Below, piece by piece: positions 45,374 through 56,644 of a stretch of DNA of 64,000 nt. The DNA comes from Acanthosepion esculentum (Eukaryota > Mollusca > Cephalopoda > Sepiida > Sepiidae): contig OZ038511.1 of assembly GCA_964036315.1 (NCBI GenBank), positions 311,001 through 375,000 on the forward strand, read 5' to 3'. The notes beneath the pieces were generated by a model that was given only the letters and a program-made list of their open reading frames with translations, made no database searches and was not told where the DNA came from. Each line of letters starts with the position of its first letter. Positions within the stretch are counted from its first letter, which is position 1. The position numbers and the translations under genes were made by a program.

Positions 45374-45790
45374 AGCTGGCCAATCGTATTCATTTACCAG
45401 GGTGGCTAGCCAAACCCTATTGCAGACGCCTGCTCAGACGCATTTGTGTTGGCTCAACACCCACAGAGTTGACCTGTAGTTTATACTGCAACAATGCTAA
45501 AGAGACCTTACTTACAGTTTCTGGGAGAGAGCATGTTATCTAGCGTGATCAACAATTTGAACAAGGCCAGCACACTCAATCCCTTGGCCATAATGACTTG
45601 TGGCATTATACTTGGGCCAACCTGTTGTATGGTTCTCAGGCACTTTTCAAAGTTGCCACATGCTGGGATCGACCTTGATCCATTCTGATAATATCAGGAA
45701 GTCTCCTTCCTGACAAATCAACCATGGTGAGAATCAAACCTGGGTCCCATGGTCAGGAAGTGAACATTCTAACTACTCAGCCACACACCC
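45374..45790 (-). mobile_element. tRNA-derived SINE
   Basis: On the minus strand it begins near 45790 with GGGTGTGTGGCTGAGTAG, which includes the A-box TGGCTGAGTAG (45783-45773). The B-box GGTTTGATTCT lies at 45740-45730, the spacing expected for an internal RNA polymerase III promoter. A body of about 340 bp follows and ends near 45374 with ATTGGCCAGCT. Both flanks are TA repeats, suggesting insertion into a TA tract. It is non-coding; the short plus-strand frame 45494-45688 is an artefact. The body is unlike family B. Confidence 0.85.
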
Positions 45791-45834
45791 ATATATATAT
45801 ATATATATATAAATATATTTTTTTCTATATGCCA

Positions 45835-46260
45835 TGTCTCTTCAGCATGTTGCCAGCCATAGCTTTCCTGTCCTTTGTAGCTCTTAGTAAATCTATCTCT
45901 CCAAAACTCTGTTATGCCATCCATTTATACAAGCTCATTAGGTAAGTTATCCTCTCTCTCGCCTTCTGTATATCCTGTGAGTACCAAAATTTCAAAACCA
46001 TCTTTTCTCATTATGTGCCCTATAAATTTTAACCATCTCTTCCTGATGTTAAGTGTAAGTTTCCATTTTCTCTAACACTTCATCATTGCTCACATGTTTA
46101 GTCCATGGTATTCTCAGCATCCTTCTGTAGAACCACATTTCTTTTGCTTCAAACCTCTCCATCAGTAACAAGATTGTCCAGCATTCCCTGCCATATAGAA
46201 AGACTGACGTTATGTAACAGTTCAGTACTCTTCTCTTTGTTTATGGATATGTATACACAT
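45835..46260 (-). pseudogene. RTE-type LINE, 3' end
   Basis: On the minus strand: WFYRRMLRIPWTKHVSNDEV near 46140-46090, then a stretch reading KRWLKFIGHIMRKDGFEIL, then the LPNELV-type end at about 45930-45860. These match the 3' terminal region of the RTE copy at 43.7-44.05 kb. The start is cut, so the RT domain is missing. The frame is broken in at least one place. Confidence 0.75.
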
Positions 46261-46264
46261 GATA

Positions 46265-47830
46265 TATAAAAGCAATAAAACTTTTCACACACACACCTAA
46301 CAAGCAAATTTGGAAATATTATAATTTAAAACTTTCTTATGATGGACAGGGATTTTTTTTCTTGGAATCCAATGCACTGGACTCTCATCACCCAATTAAT
46401 TTTTGTTTCTATCAAATAGTTTTATCCTGCAATATTAGGTCAGATAAAATTCTGATCTAATTTTTTAAGAAGCATATTTTGAGAACAAAATATCACTTCT
46501 TGTTTATATCCATCTTAATGTATTAACAAGCCTCACAGACTCAGCAACTGAAACTGAATTCTAAATATTAGAAATCCTAATTAATAGTAGAATCAATTTC
46601 AATTTGAACTCAATGAACTGAAAAAGAAAATTGTCTTCTTTCTTGAGATTTATTTTATGAAAATGAATTATTGGCTTGATCACCTGCCACAAAGAGCGGT
46701 CAGTCTCTTGAGGCTATAAGATTTAAAATTCTTGTCTTAGAAATTGATCTTCTTAGTTGCTTTTCTTGGATTCAGTTCCAACTTCTTCTTAACTCTGTTT
46801 TAGCTGCCATTTTCAGAAAGAAGCTCACAAGGAAGATTTTTCCTCTCCAAGCTAACATAGAATTAGATTGGAATTAAGAATTTGATAAGCTTATCATTCT
46901 TCCTTGAAACACGTGATGTGAAAACCTTTCTTAACAGTAATGGAATGAAGTGAAGCAAAAAACTAACAATTTCTTTTTATTCCACAAAGATCTCAAAATG
47001 CCTTCACTTTGATAGATTATTAACTGCATGCCTCTTAAACTAAAATATAGGCATGCTTTGGATTAGAAAGAATTTCCCAGGTGAAACAAGTGGGTTACAT
47101 TTGTTTAGGATTCTTCTTTATGAAAAGAATTGGATTTTTTTCTTTAGGAAAATGAGTCAGATTATATTTCAATTGTGATAAGGAGGGAGTGGATCCATTA
47201 AGAAAAGTGCAGTTGACAGAGAAGTGAAATGCTACATGAATAGATTAGTAAAAGACTGTTGGATAAGGATGAAAGGAAAGTCAGGTTTTCAAAGAATTAG
47301 TCAGAAGGCTTAATGCCACCGTATGAAATGTGGTAAATAATGAAAAGTTATCATCCAGTCTGTACAGAATTTCCATCTTTGGTTTTCTGAAATTTTAAAT
47401 CTAAAAATCAAGGTTTTTTTTACCCTTTGTGTTTCAATTTTACTGAAAATATTAAAAGTAATTCAAAGTTGGCTTGTATAATTTAGCCAAATCAACATTT
47501 GTGATTTTGGGTGTGCCACTGAATGAGTTTCAGCTCAATTAGGAAACTCTATTAATGATATTTTTGTACTCATGAGGAAACAAGATTAAAACAGGACTTA
47601 TACATTTTGAATTTAAAAAAAAACAATAAGCGTTTTAGCCTCGAAAACCTTGTCTGCAGTGAAGAGTCAAAATTCCTGAAAAAAAGCGTAAATTTTGCAT
47701 TTAGATTTCTTTTGGGAAGATTTTTCATACCAAAACACAGAAATATAAGTTTAGATCATGATTTTATGATAAATCCAAGGAAAGTTATATTAAAAACTGA
47801 TTTACTGTCTCGTAGATGATGCCAAAAGCA
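46265..47830. other. Unassigned AT-rich sequence
   Basis: The 70-codon plus-strand frame at 47607-47819 ends right before the inverted-arm element. It matches no family I know. Confidence 0.35.
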
Positions 47831-47835
47831 GATAA

Positions 47836-48866
47836 CAGTGGTCAACACGATTTTTTGGTGCCAAGAAACAAAACACGTTTTTTAGCTAATTTGATGGTAC
47901 TGATTCCGAAAATAATCTTTGTTTTTCATGGTTAGCAACCATTTCTGCTGTACTGAAATTGCTCATTTTTGGAAAAAAGATCAATTTATAATCTTGGCTG
48001 ATCAAAAAATTTAGTTAATAAAGGTTGTAGAAACCCATCAATTTTCAGGTAGGCCAATCAATTAATGCCAGCCACATGAAATAAACTATTTTTCGAAGAA
48101 AAACATATTTTTGAATCAAAGATTTTAAAACAGCCGGATTTTTTCAAATTTATTGCCAAAATTCAAATTAACTGATAAACTTTGTCAGTAATATACTTTA
48201 GTAAAACTGATAATTAAGGTGACATCAAAAAATAGTCATAAATTTATGCCATCACTTATTCCTTCACTACAGAAGGAAACCAAGCACATTGAGAGCATTT
48301 TGTTTTCACAGTTGGAAAGAAACGCCAAATAAAGATATCCCAATTGAATGCATCTATTCCATTGTACATGATACTGCTTGAGTATCAAAAGGAACTTAAA
48401 TAACATTGAACATGACAGACAATCAAGAAAGGGAAAATTTTTATCATAGTTCTTATGTTCACAAAGGTTTTATTTCTGCTGTTAGTTTATTAAATGATTT
48501 GATGAAAATACTTGTTGGTCTTGGTATATACAATTGTGTTATTTTTAAAAACTTATGGTCTGATTGTTATTGCAAAAATAGTATCTCTCAATAAGCAGAC
48601 TAATATTTGTTGGATTAAATACAAATTGAGAGATTTCTACAATTTTATTTTGAGAAATATTGCCATTGGTCAATATTATATATATACAGAAAACAAATGA
48701 AAAAATGCTTTTTTTCCCCCAAAAATGAAGCATTTTTGTACAGTAAAAACGGTAGCTAACCAAGAAAAAGTAAGGTCATTTTCAGATTCAGTGCCCTCAA
48801 ATTAGCTAAAAAAGATGTTTTGTGTCTTGACACCATTTCAAAAATATTTTTTTTTGCTGACCAGTG
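47836..48866. mobile_element. Element with inverted arms of about 145 bp
   Basis: Left arm 47836-47980 and right arm 48711-48866 are inverted copies with about 75-80% identity: CAGTGGTCAACA... and the complement of ...GCTGACCAGTG at the tips, and TTTTTTAGCTAATTTGA further in. The interior of about 730 bp has frames of up to 62 codons (48406-48594, 48512-48700) with no recognisable transposase. Long inverted arms fit a MITE or a decayed DNA transposon. A target duplication is not clear. Confidence 0.65.
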
Positions 48867-48869
48867 TAA

Positions 48870-51400
48870 TGATCAATTTAATGCATGAATGGAATTGAAT
48901 ACATTGTAAATATCTTCCTGAGAACAATTTTTCTCACATTTTGCTGATTTAAATTGCTTTAATATTTGGGAACTTAAAATAAGAACAAGATTTGTCTTGG
49001 ACATTTTTTTGTTAGTGTCATTCAAATTTGGGAGTTCAGAGACAAAAAGTAGGTGAAATATGGCAAACATTTTGTTAATTTGACTGAATTTTGTTTTTGT
49101 AGGCCCCAAGATCCACTTGATATTGGTCCTTTTTGAAAAAGAGAGTCACAAACCGGTCTTTCATTTATAATATTTCAACAAGATTCTAACAACTTTCCTA
49201 TCACACAGGGACAGAAAAAGCAGGGCTCCAGAATTGATCATCTAAAAATAAATGATTAAACTTGTTTGGATTAAATTAAGACTATCATAACTTGACAAAA
49301 ACCTGGAGTTAGGATAGCATTTGACCAATTCTGAGACTAAACTATTCAGACAAGATATTGTACATATCACTTGGGAAATGTTTCTAAAATACTAGATGTC
49401 TTTTTGTGTGTCTACTATGTCTTTTATTGGTCTGATCAATCCTATTTTCAAATTGAGTTTTTGTTTCCCATTTCAATGACACCATGTCTGAGGTACAATT
49501 TGTATTTTTCACTGTGCATTTATCTAATGTTACTGACATAAATCATGCTGATGACAACTTTGCTTAATTTTATGTTGTGAGAATTTTTAATATTTCTTGT
49601 GCTTTTTCTTGAGAGAGAGAGAGAGAGAGAGGGGGGGGATTCTTGAGAAATTGTGATTTATAGTGAAACATGGTTTTGAAAGAAGACAGTTCTGAATGTT
49701 AGAAGAGTAGTTTGTAAAAATGTTAACAGCAGAGAAATTGCAAAGAATGAAGAATTTCATCTATAATGGAAATAAAGACGTATGAAGAGAGAGAAGTTTT
49801 GACTTTGCAAGAAGCATATACGTTGTTTTGATTAATGACAATAGATTTGGAGAATATAAAAAGATCTTCTGAAAGTTTTGTCAATTTTGAGAAAAAAACG
49901 CATCAAATGTCATTGATAAATGATAAAATCCACAGATGAATATTAAAGGTAATAATATCTGTTTAAGAAGATATCATTTTTTAATGTTACTGATTGCCTA
50001 AATAAAGTCCTTTTCAAAACTGGCCAAAATCTGGTGAGATTAATGAGTTAATAAATGAGAAAAGATTTGTTATCAGTGAAAGGCAAATTAGAATCCTCAA
50101 AGAGGCAGCAGATGCAATAATCTGAAAGGCTTTAAGAATTGTAAAATAATTAACAACTAATTTAGTGTTCACCAGATAAAACTTAATTTCTCTTTTCATT
50201 AGCAAAATCTATGCTCATGAAAAGAGGCATTAAGTTTTATATACATTTGGATGCATGTGTTTGCACAACAAATTAGATGTTAAAAATAAGTGAGAAGAAA
50301 AAGTTCTCTTTTCAATGAATGGCCAACAATAGGAAGGGACAATGTGGAATAGATTTTCCATCAGTGAATCTTCCAGAGGGCAAGGCTGGGGGTGGTGGTG
50401 TCAGACCAACAATATAAATAATAGCTGATTGTTGGGTAAGCCATTGTGTTTGTCTTGTCTGGTTTTCTAAGTAAAGTAAATTTAAACTCCAACTCTGATG
50501 CAAAACTTCAAATCATTACTTTGACACAAAACTCTGATAGTCTGCATGGCCAGAGTACTTCACCCAGACTGAGAAAAAGCTGGCTTTATATAGCTCTCTG
50601 TCACAGACCCAAATTGACTATTGGCTAATACCTGCCCAGTATTGTTTGTAGGTAAATTTTGTCAGTGCCATCTACTCTAAGTAGAATGTCTTCTCTCAAT
50701 TGTGGAAGGGGACATAACTCCTGTCACTTATTACACCACACGCAACCAACTCTGGATCTCTTGTCAGGTTTGATCCACTTCTCTGTTACTGCCATGGAAT
50801 AAAATAGATTAAAAAAAATTCTATTGGACACTGAAAACTGTAAGATTTGAAAGTATATAAGAAATTATAAAACATTTAACACAAATATTCAAGTTGCAGA
50901 AAAAAATGAAAAACTAATTAACTAACTCCATTGATACAAAAGTCGATCAAGCAATGCTGATAACTAGTTTAAATATTATGTTGCATCACATCAGTAATTT
51001 ATCTGATGTTTCTTAATTGATAAAAACAATGTAATTATCTAATTACCAAATAACCTTAACAATAATTGAATCATAGAAAAATTGCCAATAATTTTGAAAT
51101 TGTTTTGGGATTAAAAAGAAAAGCAAGTTAGTGAAATTAGAATCAAGGCAACAAAATACTTCCTATTTTGACTTATGACTGCTGATCAATAATGCCTCGC
51201 TGCCATTTACTTAGGAGGAAATTGGGAAATACAATTGAACCACTGGAAGTGTTGTAGAATCAGAAGAAATAATCCAGAATATTGTTTTTGTTTTTAGGGG
51301 CTTTGACTTTTGTAGAAGATTTGCAGAATATCAGTCATACTATTCAATTTATTCTCATTATATAAGGTTTCTCAAATAGCCTTTAAATCATTTCAATATC
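48870..51400. other. Unassigned sequence with (GA)n
   Basis: A (GA)n tract followed by a G-run lies at 49611-49639. The 50.3-50.8 kb part is GC-richer and may be a repeat, but I cannot name it. Confidence 0.35.
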
Positions 51401-51404
51401 AACC

Positions 51405-51662
51405 CTGTCAAGAAAAGTTGAATATCATTCTGGGTATGATGATAAGCTGCATCCAGCAGGAAGACCTCTGATTGGGAGATTTTGAGAAGTGCCAAACCAC
51501 CACTAAATTGCTGTTGTTCCCAGGTTCACTTTGACCTTGAGTGGTAGCACCTGTTAGGCTTCCAGCTATGGGAAAATAGTGAAACTCCAAATTGGGGTAA
51601 AAAAAAATGATAGTATAGATTTAAAAAAAATATAAAAGAAACAATTACTAGCAATAGGTTTT
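51405..51662 (-). repeat. Dispersed repeat, family A (copy 2)
   Basis: On the minus strand: ATTGCTAGTAATTG, then CCATAGCTGGAAGCCTAACA, GGTGCTACCACTC, and later CTCAAAATCTCCCAATCAGA. The order is the same as at 8.2 kb. Non-coding. Confidence 0.7.
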
Positions 51663-51838
51663 TATAAAAAGAAAAAAATTACTCAAGTTCCCAAGAAAAT
51701 TAAATTTCAACATTAAATGACCCATAAAGAGTTGATATGCCATATTAGTCGGACTAATGATGTCCAAGTATGGCACCTGCCTGATGGTTTCAGAGGGAAA
51801 ATTACCAGGAGATAACTGATAACTGACATCCATCAAAC

Positions 51839-52045
51839 ATGGCTCGTGGAACTAGAACAGTCTACCCCAGTGATCGAAATAAAGGGTTCGGTTCGAAATT
51901 CCAACCACCTGAAGAAGGCCGGAGCGTACAACGGCCGAAACGTTGTGACAAATATGGCGACAAAGATGAGGACAATAGTCCGACTAATGTAAATACTGTA
52001 CATAATACCTCATCTCAGAAATATAGACAAACAAAAGTCAAATAA
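51839..52045 (+). repeat. Dispersed repeat family B, best preserved copy, with open frame
   Basis: A 68-codon frame covers it (MARGTRTVYPSDRNK start, then PPEEGRSVQRPKRCDKYGDK and DEDNSPTNVN). CTGAAGAAGGCC and GGCCGAAAC at 51909-51941 can pair as a short stem with a 12-base loop. CpG dinucleotides are intact, so this copy is younger than those at 22.5 and 56.4 kb. The frame may be chance: the other copies do not keep it. Sequence at 51745-51755 (TAGTCGGACTA) echoes TAGTCCGACTA at 51977. Confidence 0.65.
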
Positions 52046-52649
52046 ATTATCCACTATGCCCCAGGGTGACTGTCAAAAGCAAAATCTTCAGATCCATGAT
52101 TTAACACACTTAAAATTGCATTCATACTATTTGAATTTATTCTGATGACATTTTTGATGGTAGATTTGTTTTTGAACCTCTACCAGTTTACTGAAATGTT
52201 TTATATTTTACTCATTCTTTGAATTTTTGAATGTAAAAGTTTGGAAAAAGTGATTTAATATTTCAATTCCAGCATTTTCTGTCTTTGGGATAATGGTAGG
52301 CAAAGAAATCTTCCATGATCGGAAATCAATATTTGATTAATAAACAAGAGGAGGTTTAATAGAATTTCATAATATTTCAGTGTTTATTAACATCCATTTG
52401 AGAATGTTCATTTTAAAATTGAATTTTTATCAAGGATCAAGATTCCATGAGGAACTTTTGGGATCAGTCAAAACAATCTAAAAACAAAAGAATATTAAAA
52501 ATCTTTGTCTTCTGAAGGAAGCTTCAATTGCAAATAGACATTCCAAAGAAAAACGGTAAATTTGAAGAATTGTAGAACTATTCAAGTATAATATTGAAGA
52601 CAAATAGTTAAATTGATTTCTTTATGTTCAGACTAACTTTCAGATCAAT

Positions 52650-53012
52650 ATCAACCATCCTGGGTATGACAGTAAACTACATCTGCATTCTAGGTAAGAC
52701 GATAAACTATGTCCAACAGTAAGGCCTCTGATCAGGAGGTTTTGAGGAGCATGGAAACACCTCTTAATTGCTGACCCAGGGGGGTAGTATTTGTTAGGGT
52801 CTCAGCTATGAGTAAATAGTTAACCCCCAAACTGGGGTCAAAACACTATGAAAGTATAAAAATAAGATTTAATACCAAAAATACTTTGTAAAAAATTACT
52901 AGCAATAAATTTTTGAAGAGAAATTATTACCAGCAGTACTTTTTGAAAAAAAAATATTACCAGCTATACATTTTTGAAAAAAAAAATATTACCAGCAATA
53001 AAAATCTTGTTG
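52650..53012 (-). repeat. Dispersed repeat, family A (copy 3) with tandem end
   Basis: On the minus strand the tandem units with GCTGGTAATA (52893-53012, about four copies) come first, followed by the body with CATAGCTGAGACCCTAACA, CCATGCTCCTCAAAACCTCC and TGATCAGAGGCC. This is the fullest copy, and it shows that the tandem and the body belong to one element. Confidence 0.75.
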
Positions 53013-53014
53013 GC

Positions 53015-53690
53015 ATTAAATAACCCAATGAGGTTGATATGATGTAAAACAAACCAAACTAATCAAAATGTCAAGATCATGATGGAGAAAACATTAATGT
53101 TGAGGTGTTAAACAACCAGATTTAAATGTTTTATGTTTACATTATTAAGTATTTTGAAGTTTTGTTGCTATTTGGGAAACTGATCTAAAAAGGTGGCCTT
53201 TGGCATTTGTTTGCAGATCTAAAAATTGAATGTTTGACATCCAATGGGATTTCATTACTCTTTTCTTTTTAACGCATTTATTTTTGAATGTCTCCCAAAG
53301 CTGTGAAGTTTTTAGCAAAATGCACTTCATAAGAATGATGTCTGCTGCTGAAGAAATCTTAACACCTTTAACTTTTCATTTCTTTTGCTATATTGATAAT
53401 TCATTATTTTCCTGTTAATGTTGCCACCTAAACAGATGCAAAACACCCTGAAAAGGTACCAGGAATCTGCTCATCATTTGGTAATCCTTAAAGTGCATCA
53501 TGCAGTTCCAGTTAGCACCAACAGTTTAACACTTTACCATTTAACAACTTTCCTGAAAGGTATTTCAAATTTATATTCAGGACATGTTGAGATGATCAGG
53601 TGTGGCATCCTAACTGCATGAATAATATATAAGGCTCTACAGAAACAGGGAAATAATGTAATGACAATGATTTTTTCTTTCAATCTCATT
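53015..53690. other. Unassigned sequence
   Basis: No gene or repeat recognised. The frame at 53418-53621 is not supported. Confidence 0.35.
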
Positions 53691-53691
53691 C

Positions 53692-53990
53692 TCAGCACTT
53701 TGCAAATAGAGATGATTTGAAAGCATTTCTGTTGCTTTGTGTGTCAGGTGTAAATGAGTCACATGAAAGCGACCAATGTCCAATTTGAAAGTTGGTGATC
53801 GTAGCTTTAAATGGGTCTCCTGCCGCTGCTGTATTTTGATGAAAAAGTAAGGCTAGGTTGCAATCAATATTTATACCAATGAGTGTCAGGAATTTTGAAG
53901 TTCTACAACTGACAGGTGTGAAAGACTTCACAAATACATCACCAGGGAATCTGAAACATTTGCATCTGTCAACACCTTTGTAGACTTATT
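53692..53990 (-). other. Open frame of unknown meaning
   Basis: A minus-strand frame is open for about 95 codons without an ATG at its start, reading DRCKCFRFPGDVFVKSFTPV, then IGINIDCNLALLFHQNTAAA and FQIGHWSLSCDSFTPDTQSN. A splice acceptor-like TTTCAG precedes the RFPGD word. Its composition is not repeat-like. I do not recognise it; it could be an exon, a piece of an unrecognised transposon, or chance. Confidence 0.25.
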
Positions 53991-53994
53991 GAAC

Positions 53995-56340
53995 CTTCAT
54001 TGATTCCCAGTCAGATACAAGGTAAATATTCATGCATACACATTTATATCTATCTATATTTATGTATATACAAGTGGTTTAAAAGAAAGGGCTTTCTTTA
54101 TATAAAATGTATCTTTAATTTCTAATGTGTTTAATCTTTTTGCAATATTTTAAATAAACATAGCATTTATTTTAGATTCTCTTTCTCACTAATATCAATC
54201 AAGTTTTATTAAATTGAACCAACAGCTGTCTAATAATTTTTTTTTTCATCTTAAAAATAAGTTGGTGTACAACTTGACCTTCATTTTCTGGAAAATTTGT
54301 TTTGTCAGTGTCATAGAGGAAAGTTTTTATTCACCTCATCCAAGCAGTTTTAGGAACATCACATTTAAAATGTGTATAAAATATTTAATAATATATTCAT
54401 GCTCTTTCATTTTCAGGACATTTTCAGGAAAACCTGAGAGAGAAAAACACATTTACAAACATATATTTTGTAAAAATTTCTCTTTTTAGGTGTCAGTATT
54501 ATCATGCAATGACACCACCGGAAATGTTTCATAAGCTCTTTTGAAAAAGAGTTAAAGGCTTTACAGTTTGGATGACCATAGCTATTTTGATACCATGAAA
54601 AGAAAGAATCTGTGAGATAATTAACCATTTACTCATTTTTAATATATTTATTTGAAATTTTGATACATAATACTTTTAATTTCTGAAGTTTTTTTTTGGG
54701 GGGGGGGAGCTGCTTCCAGGAAAACCAAGGATGGCTTCTGCATTTGACATTGCTATTTGCTTAAAAATAACTTTATAAAAGTTGTTCTCTTCAAAATTTA
54801 CTTGATTTACAGTGGTCATAATTAGTTTTTCATCAGTTAATTAAAAAAAAAAATCTCTGTGACTGGTGATATTGGTGGAAATTAATATTTCCTCTGAAAA
54901 AATCTTTGTGTTTATGTGTTGATGAATGCTGTTAAATAGACATTGAAGATTGTGGACTTGATTTCCTTTTCTTGCCTTTATCCATTCATTTTTTTTATTG
55001 ATTTCTCTTTACTCATCATATTTTTCAGTGACATGTTTCAGGTGCATATTAGCTGCACATAAAGAGATTTCACCTTTTTGCTGATGTATATTTATAATGA
55101 TATTGATAGAAAACATGGTTAGTTTTGTATTTGATGAGTTATTTTGGGTTGGTAGAAGAAATAACATTTTTGCATGGTGACTGGTTTTAGTGAAGGTTGG
55201 CAAAATATTTTAAGATGCCTGTCTTTTAGAATAACAGGAAAACATTAGCAAACATAAATCTAGAAAATTAACATTTCTCTTGTATTTTGCTGTTTAATTT
55301 ATAATCTTCCCTTTTGAAAATGACTTTTCTTTCAAAATGATAACAATTTCTCAGTGGTGTCTAACCTCAGAAAACAATTTTATTAAGTGCTTTTGCAAAG
55401 ATTCTAAACCAAACCTAAGCAGTCAAAAAATAACAACTTTCTTATGGGAAGGTCAGAAAATCTAACAGTGAAATAGATTTTGACTTTGGAAATATGTCAC
55501 TGGGAATTAGAGGAATCCATTTTGAATTCAAAAGTGGACATGAAATAAAATCACAATTGTTCTATTGACAGAAACACTGAAAAGAATGATAGAAGAGAAG
55601 CAATAATTCATTGAGTCTTTTTTTACCCATCAGAAAAAAAATCTGATATATTGTGCAGCAAAAGTGATAAAAATGTATTTTTAATGTGAACAGGAGAGAA
55701 TGCCTTAGCAAAACAGAGGGGGAAAAAGTGACGGATCAAAATGTCTCAGACTCATTCTGTTTTGTATTCATAGCATTGGCAACTCTCTTTTGGGACTGTT
55801 ATAAAGACCCCATTATTTTTCTTCTTAATAACAAAAAGACAACTAATTTTATAAAAGACCCCTTGAATACAATATTCATGCAATTTGATCCAAGCTGGAA
55901 AAGATTGTCAGAGTGAGTCTTAAAAAATAGCATACATCCAAGTTGAGAATTCACTCATCCAAACATCCCAGATTTGGCCTGAAATAGATTTTGTCGTATA
56001 CTATATTGTCATACAACTTTTTCCATCCTACTTAACATATAAGTCTCTGCTCAAAAAGGATAATAACTCAGTCATAGCTTTTAATTGATGTATTTTAGTC
56101 TCTTCTATAACTACATCATTATAGAAGAAATATTCTTATTGAGAAAGGAACAAATAGCGTGTTAATCCTGAGTAGCTTTTTCAACATTAATTTATGCTTT
56201 TTAGAAAATGAATTGAAATAGAATATGAGAGAATCCCGGAAAAATTTTAAAATTAATTTTTTAATGTGATTTTTGTATCTTGGAATTTCAATTGAATAAA
56301 ACAAATATGGAAGAAATTCAAACTTCTCAATTTTAGACAA
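53995..56340. other. Unassigned AT-rich sequence
   Basis: I see nothing assignable except a G-run at about 54698-54706. Confidence 0.4.
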
Positions 56341-56344
56341 CTGA

Positions 56345-56640
56345 CCAAATCTTTGCACTCTTTACATTATTCAGGCTGTTGTCCTCATCAAAACATTTTG
56401 GCTCTTGTATGCTCCAGCCTTTTTCAGGTGACTGAAATTTCAAACTGAACCCTTTATTTTGTCCACCAGAGTAGATTATTCTAGTTCTATGTGCCATGCC
56501 TCTTCCATATATCTCAATTTCAATTATTTCCCTTTAGTAACTACACTCTAAGTTTTTTGTTCACCTCTGTTGTGGCCAGATATTGAACTCACAACTCTTT
56601 GGATCACATGGCTCAGTGGATAAAATGTAAAGTTTCCTGT
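56345..56640 (-). repeat. Dispersed repeat family B (older copy)
   Basis: On the minus strand GTGAGTTCAATATCTGGCC (B-box-like, near 56590) is followed by sequence with CATGCCTCTTCC and then CACCTGAAAAAGGCTGG near 56420. It is the same family as 22.5 kb. The sequence at the A-box position is in the opposite orientation (plus-strand TGGCTCAGTGG), so this copy appears rearranged at its head. In the stem, GGCT pairs with AGCC, versus GGCC with GGCC in the younger copy. Confidence 0.6.
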
Positions 56641-56644
56641 TTTA

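Noticed and set aside
45494..45688. 64-codon plus-strand protein
   Set aside because: It falls inside the body of a tRNA-derived SINE on the other strand.
45725..45790. Functional tRNA gene
   Set aside because: A- and B-boxes are present, but the sequence cannot form a proper acceptor stem and continues into a SINE body.
51909..51945. Complete hammerhead ribozyme
   Set aside because: Only the CUGANGA, one stem and the GAAA side are seen. Helix I, helix III and a cleavage triplet are not convincing, and an extra A separates the core from the stem. Kept as a partial motif only.
51839..52045. Host small protein
   Set aside because: The frame lies in a dispersed repeat and is not kept in the other copies in the window.
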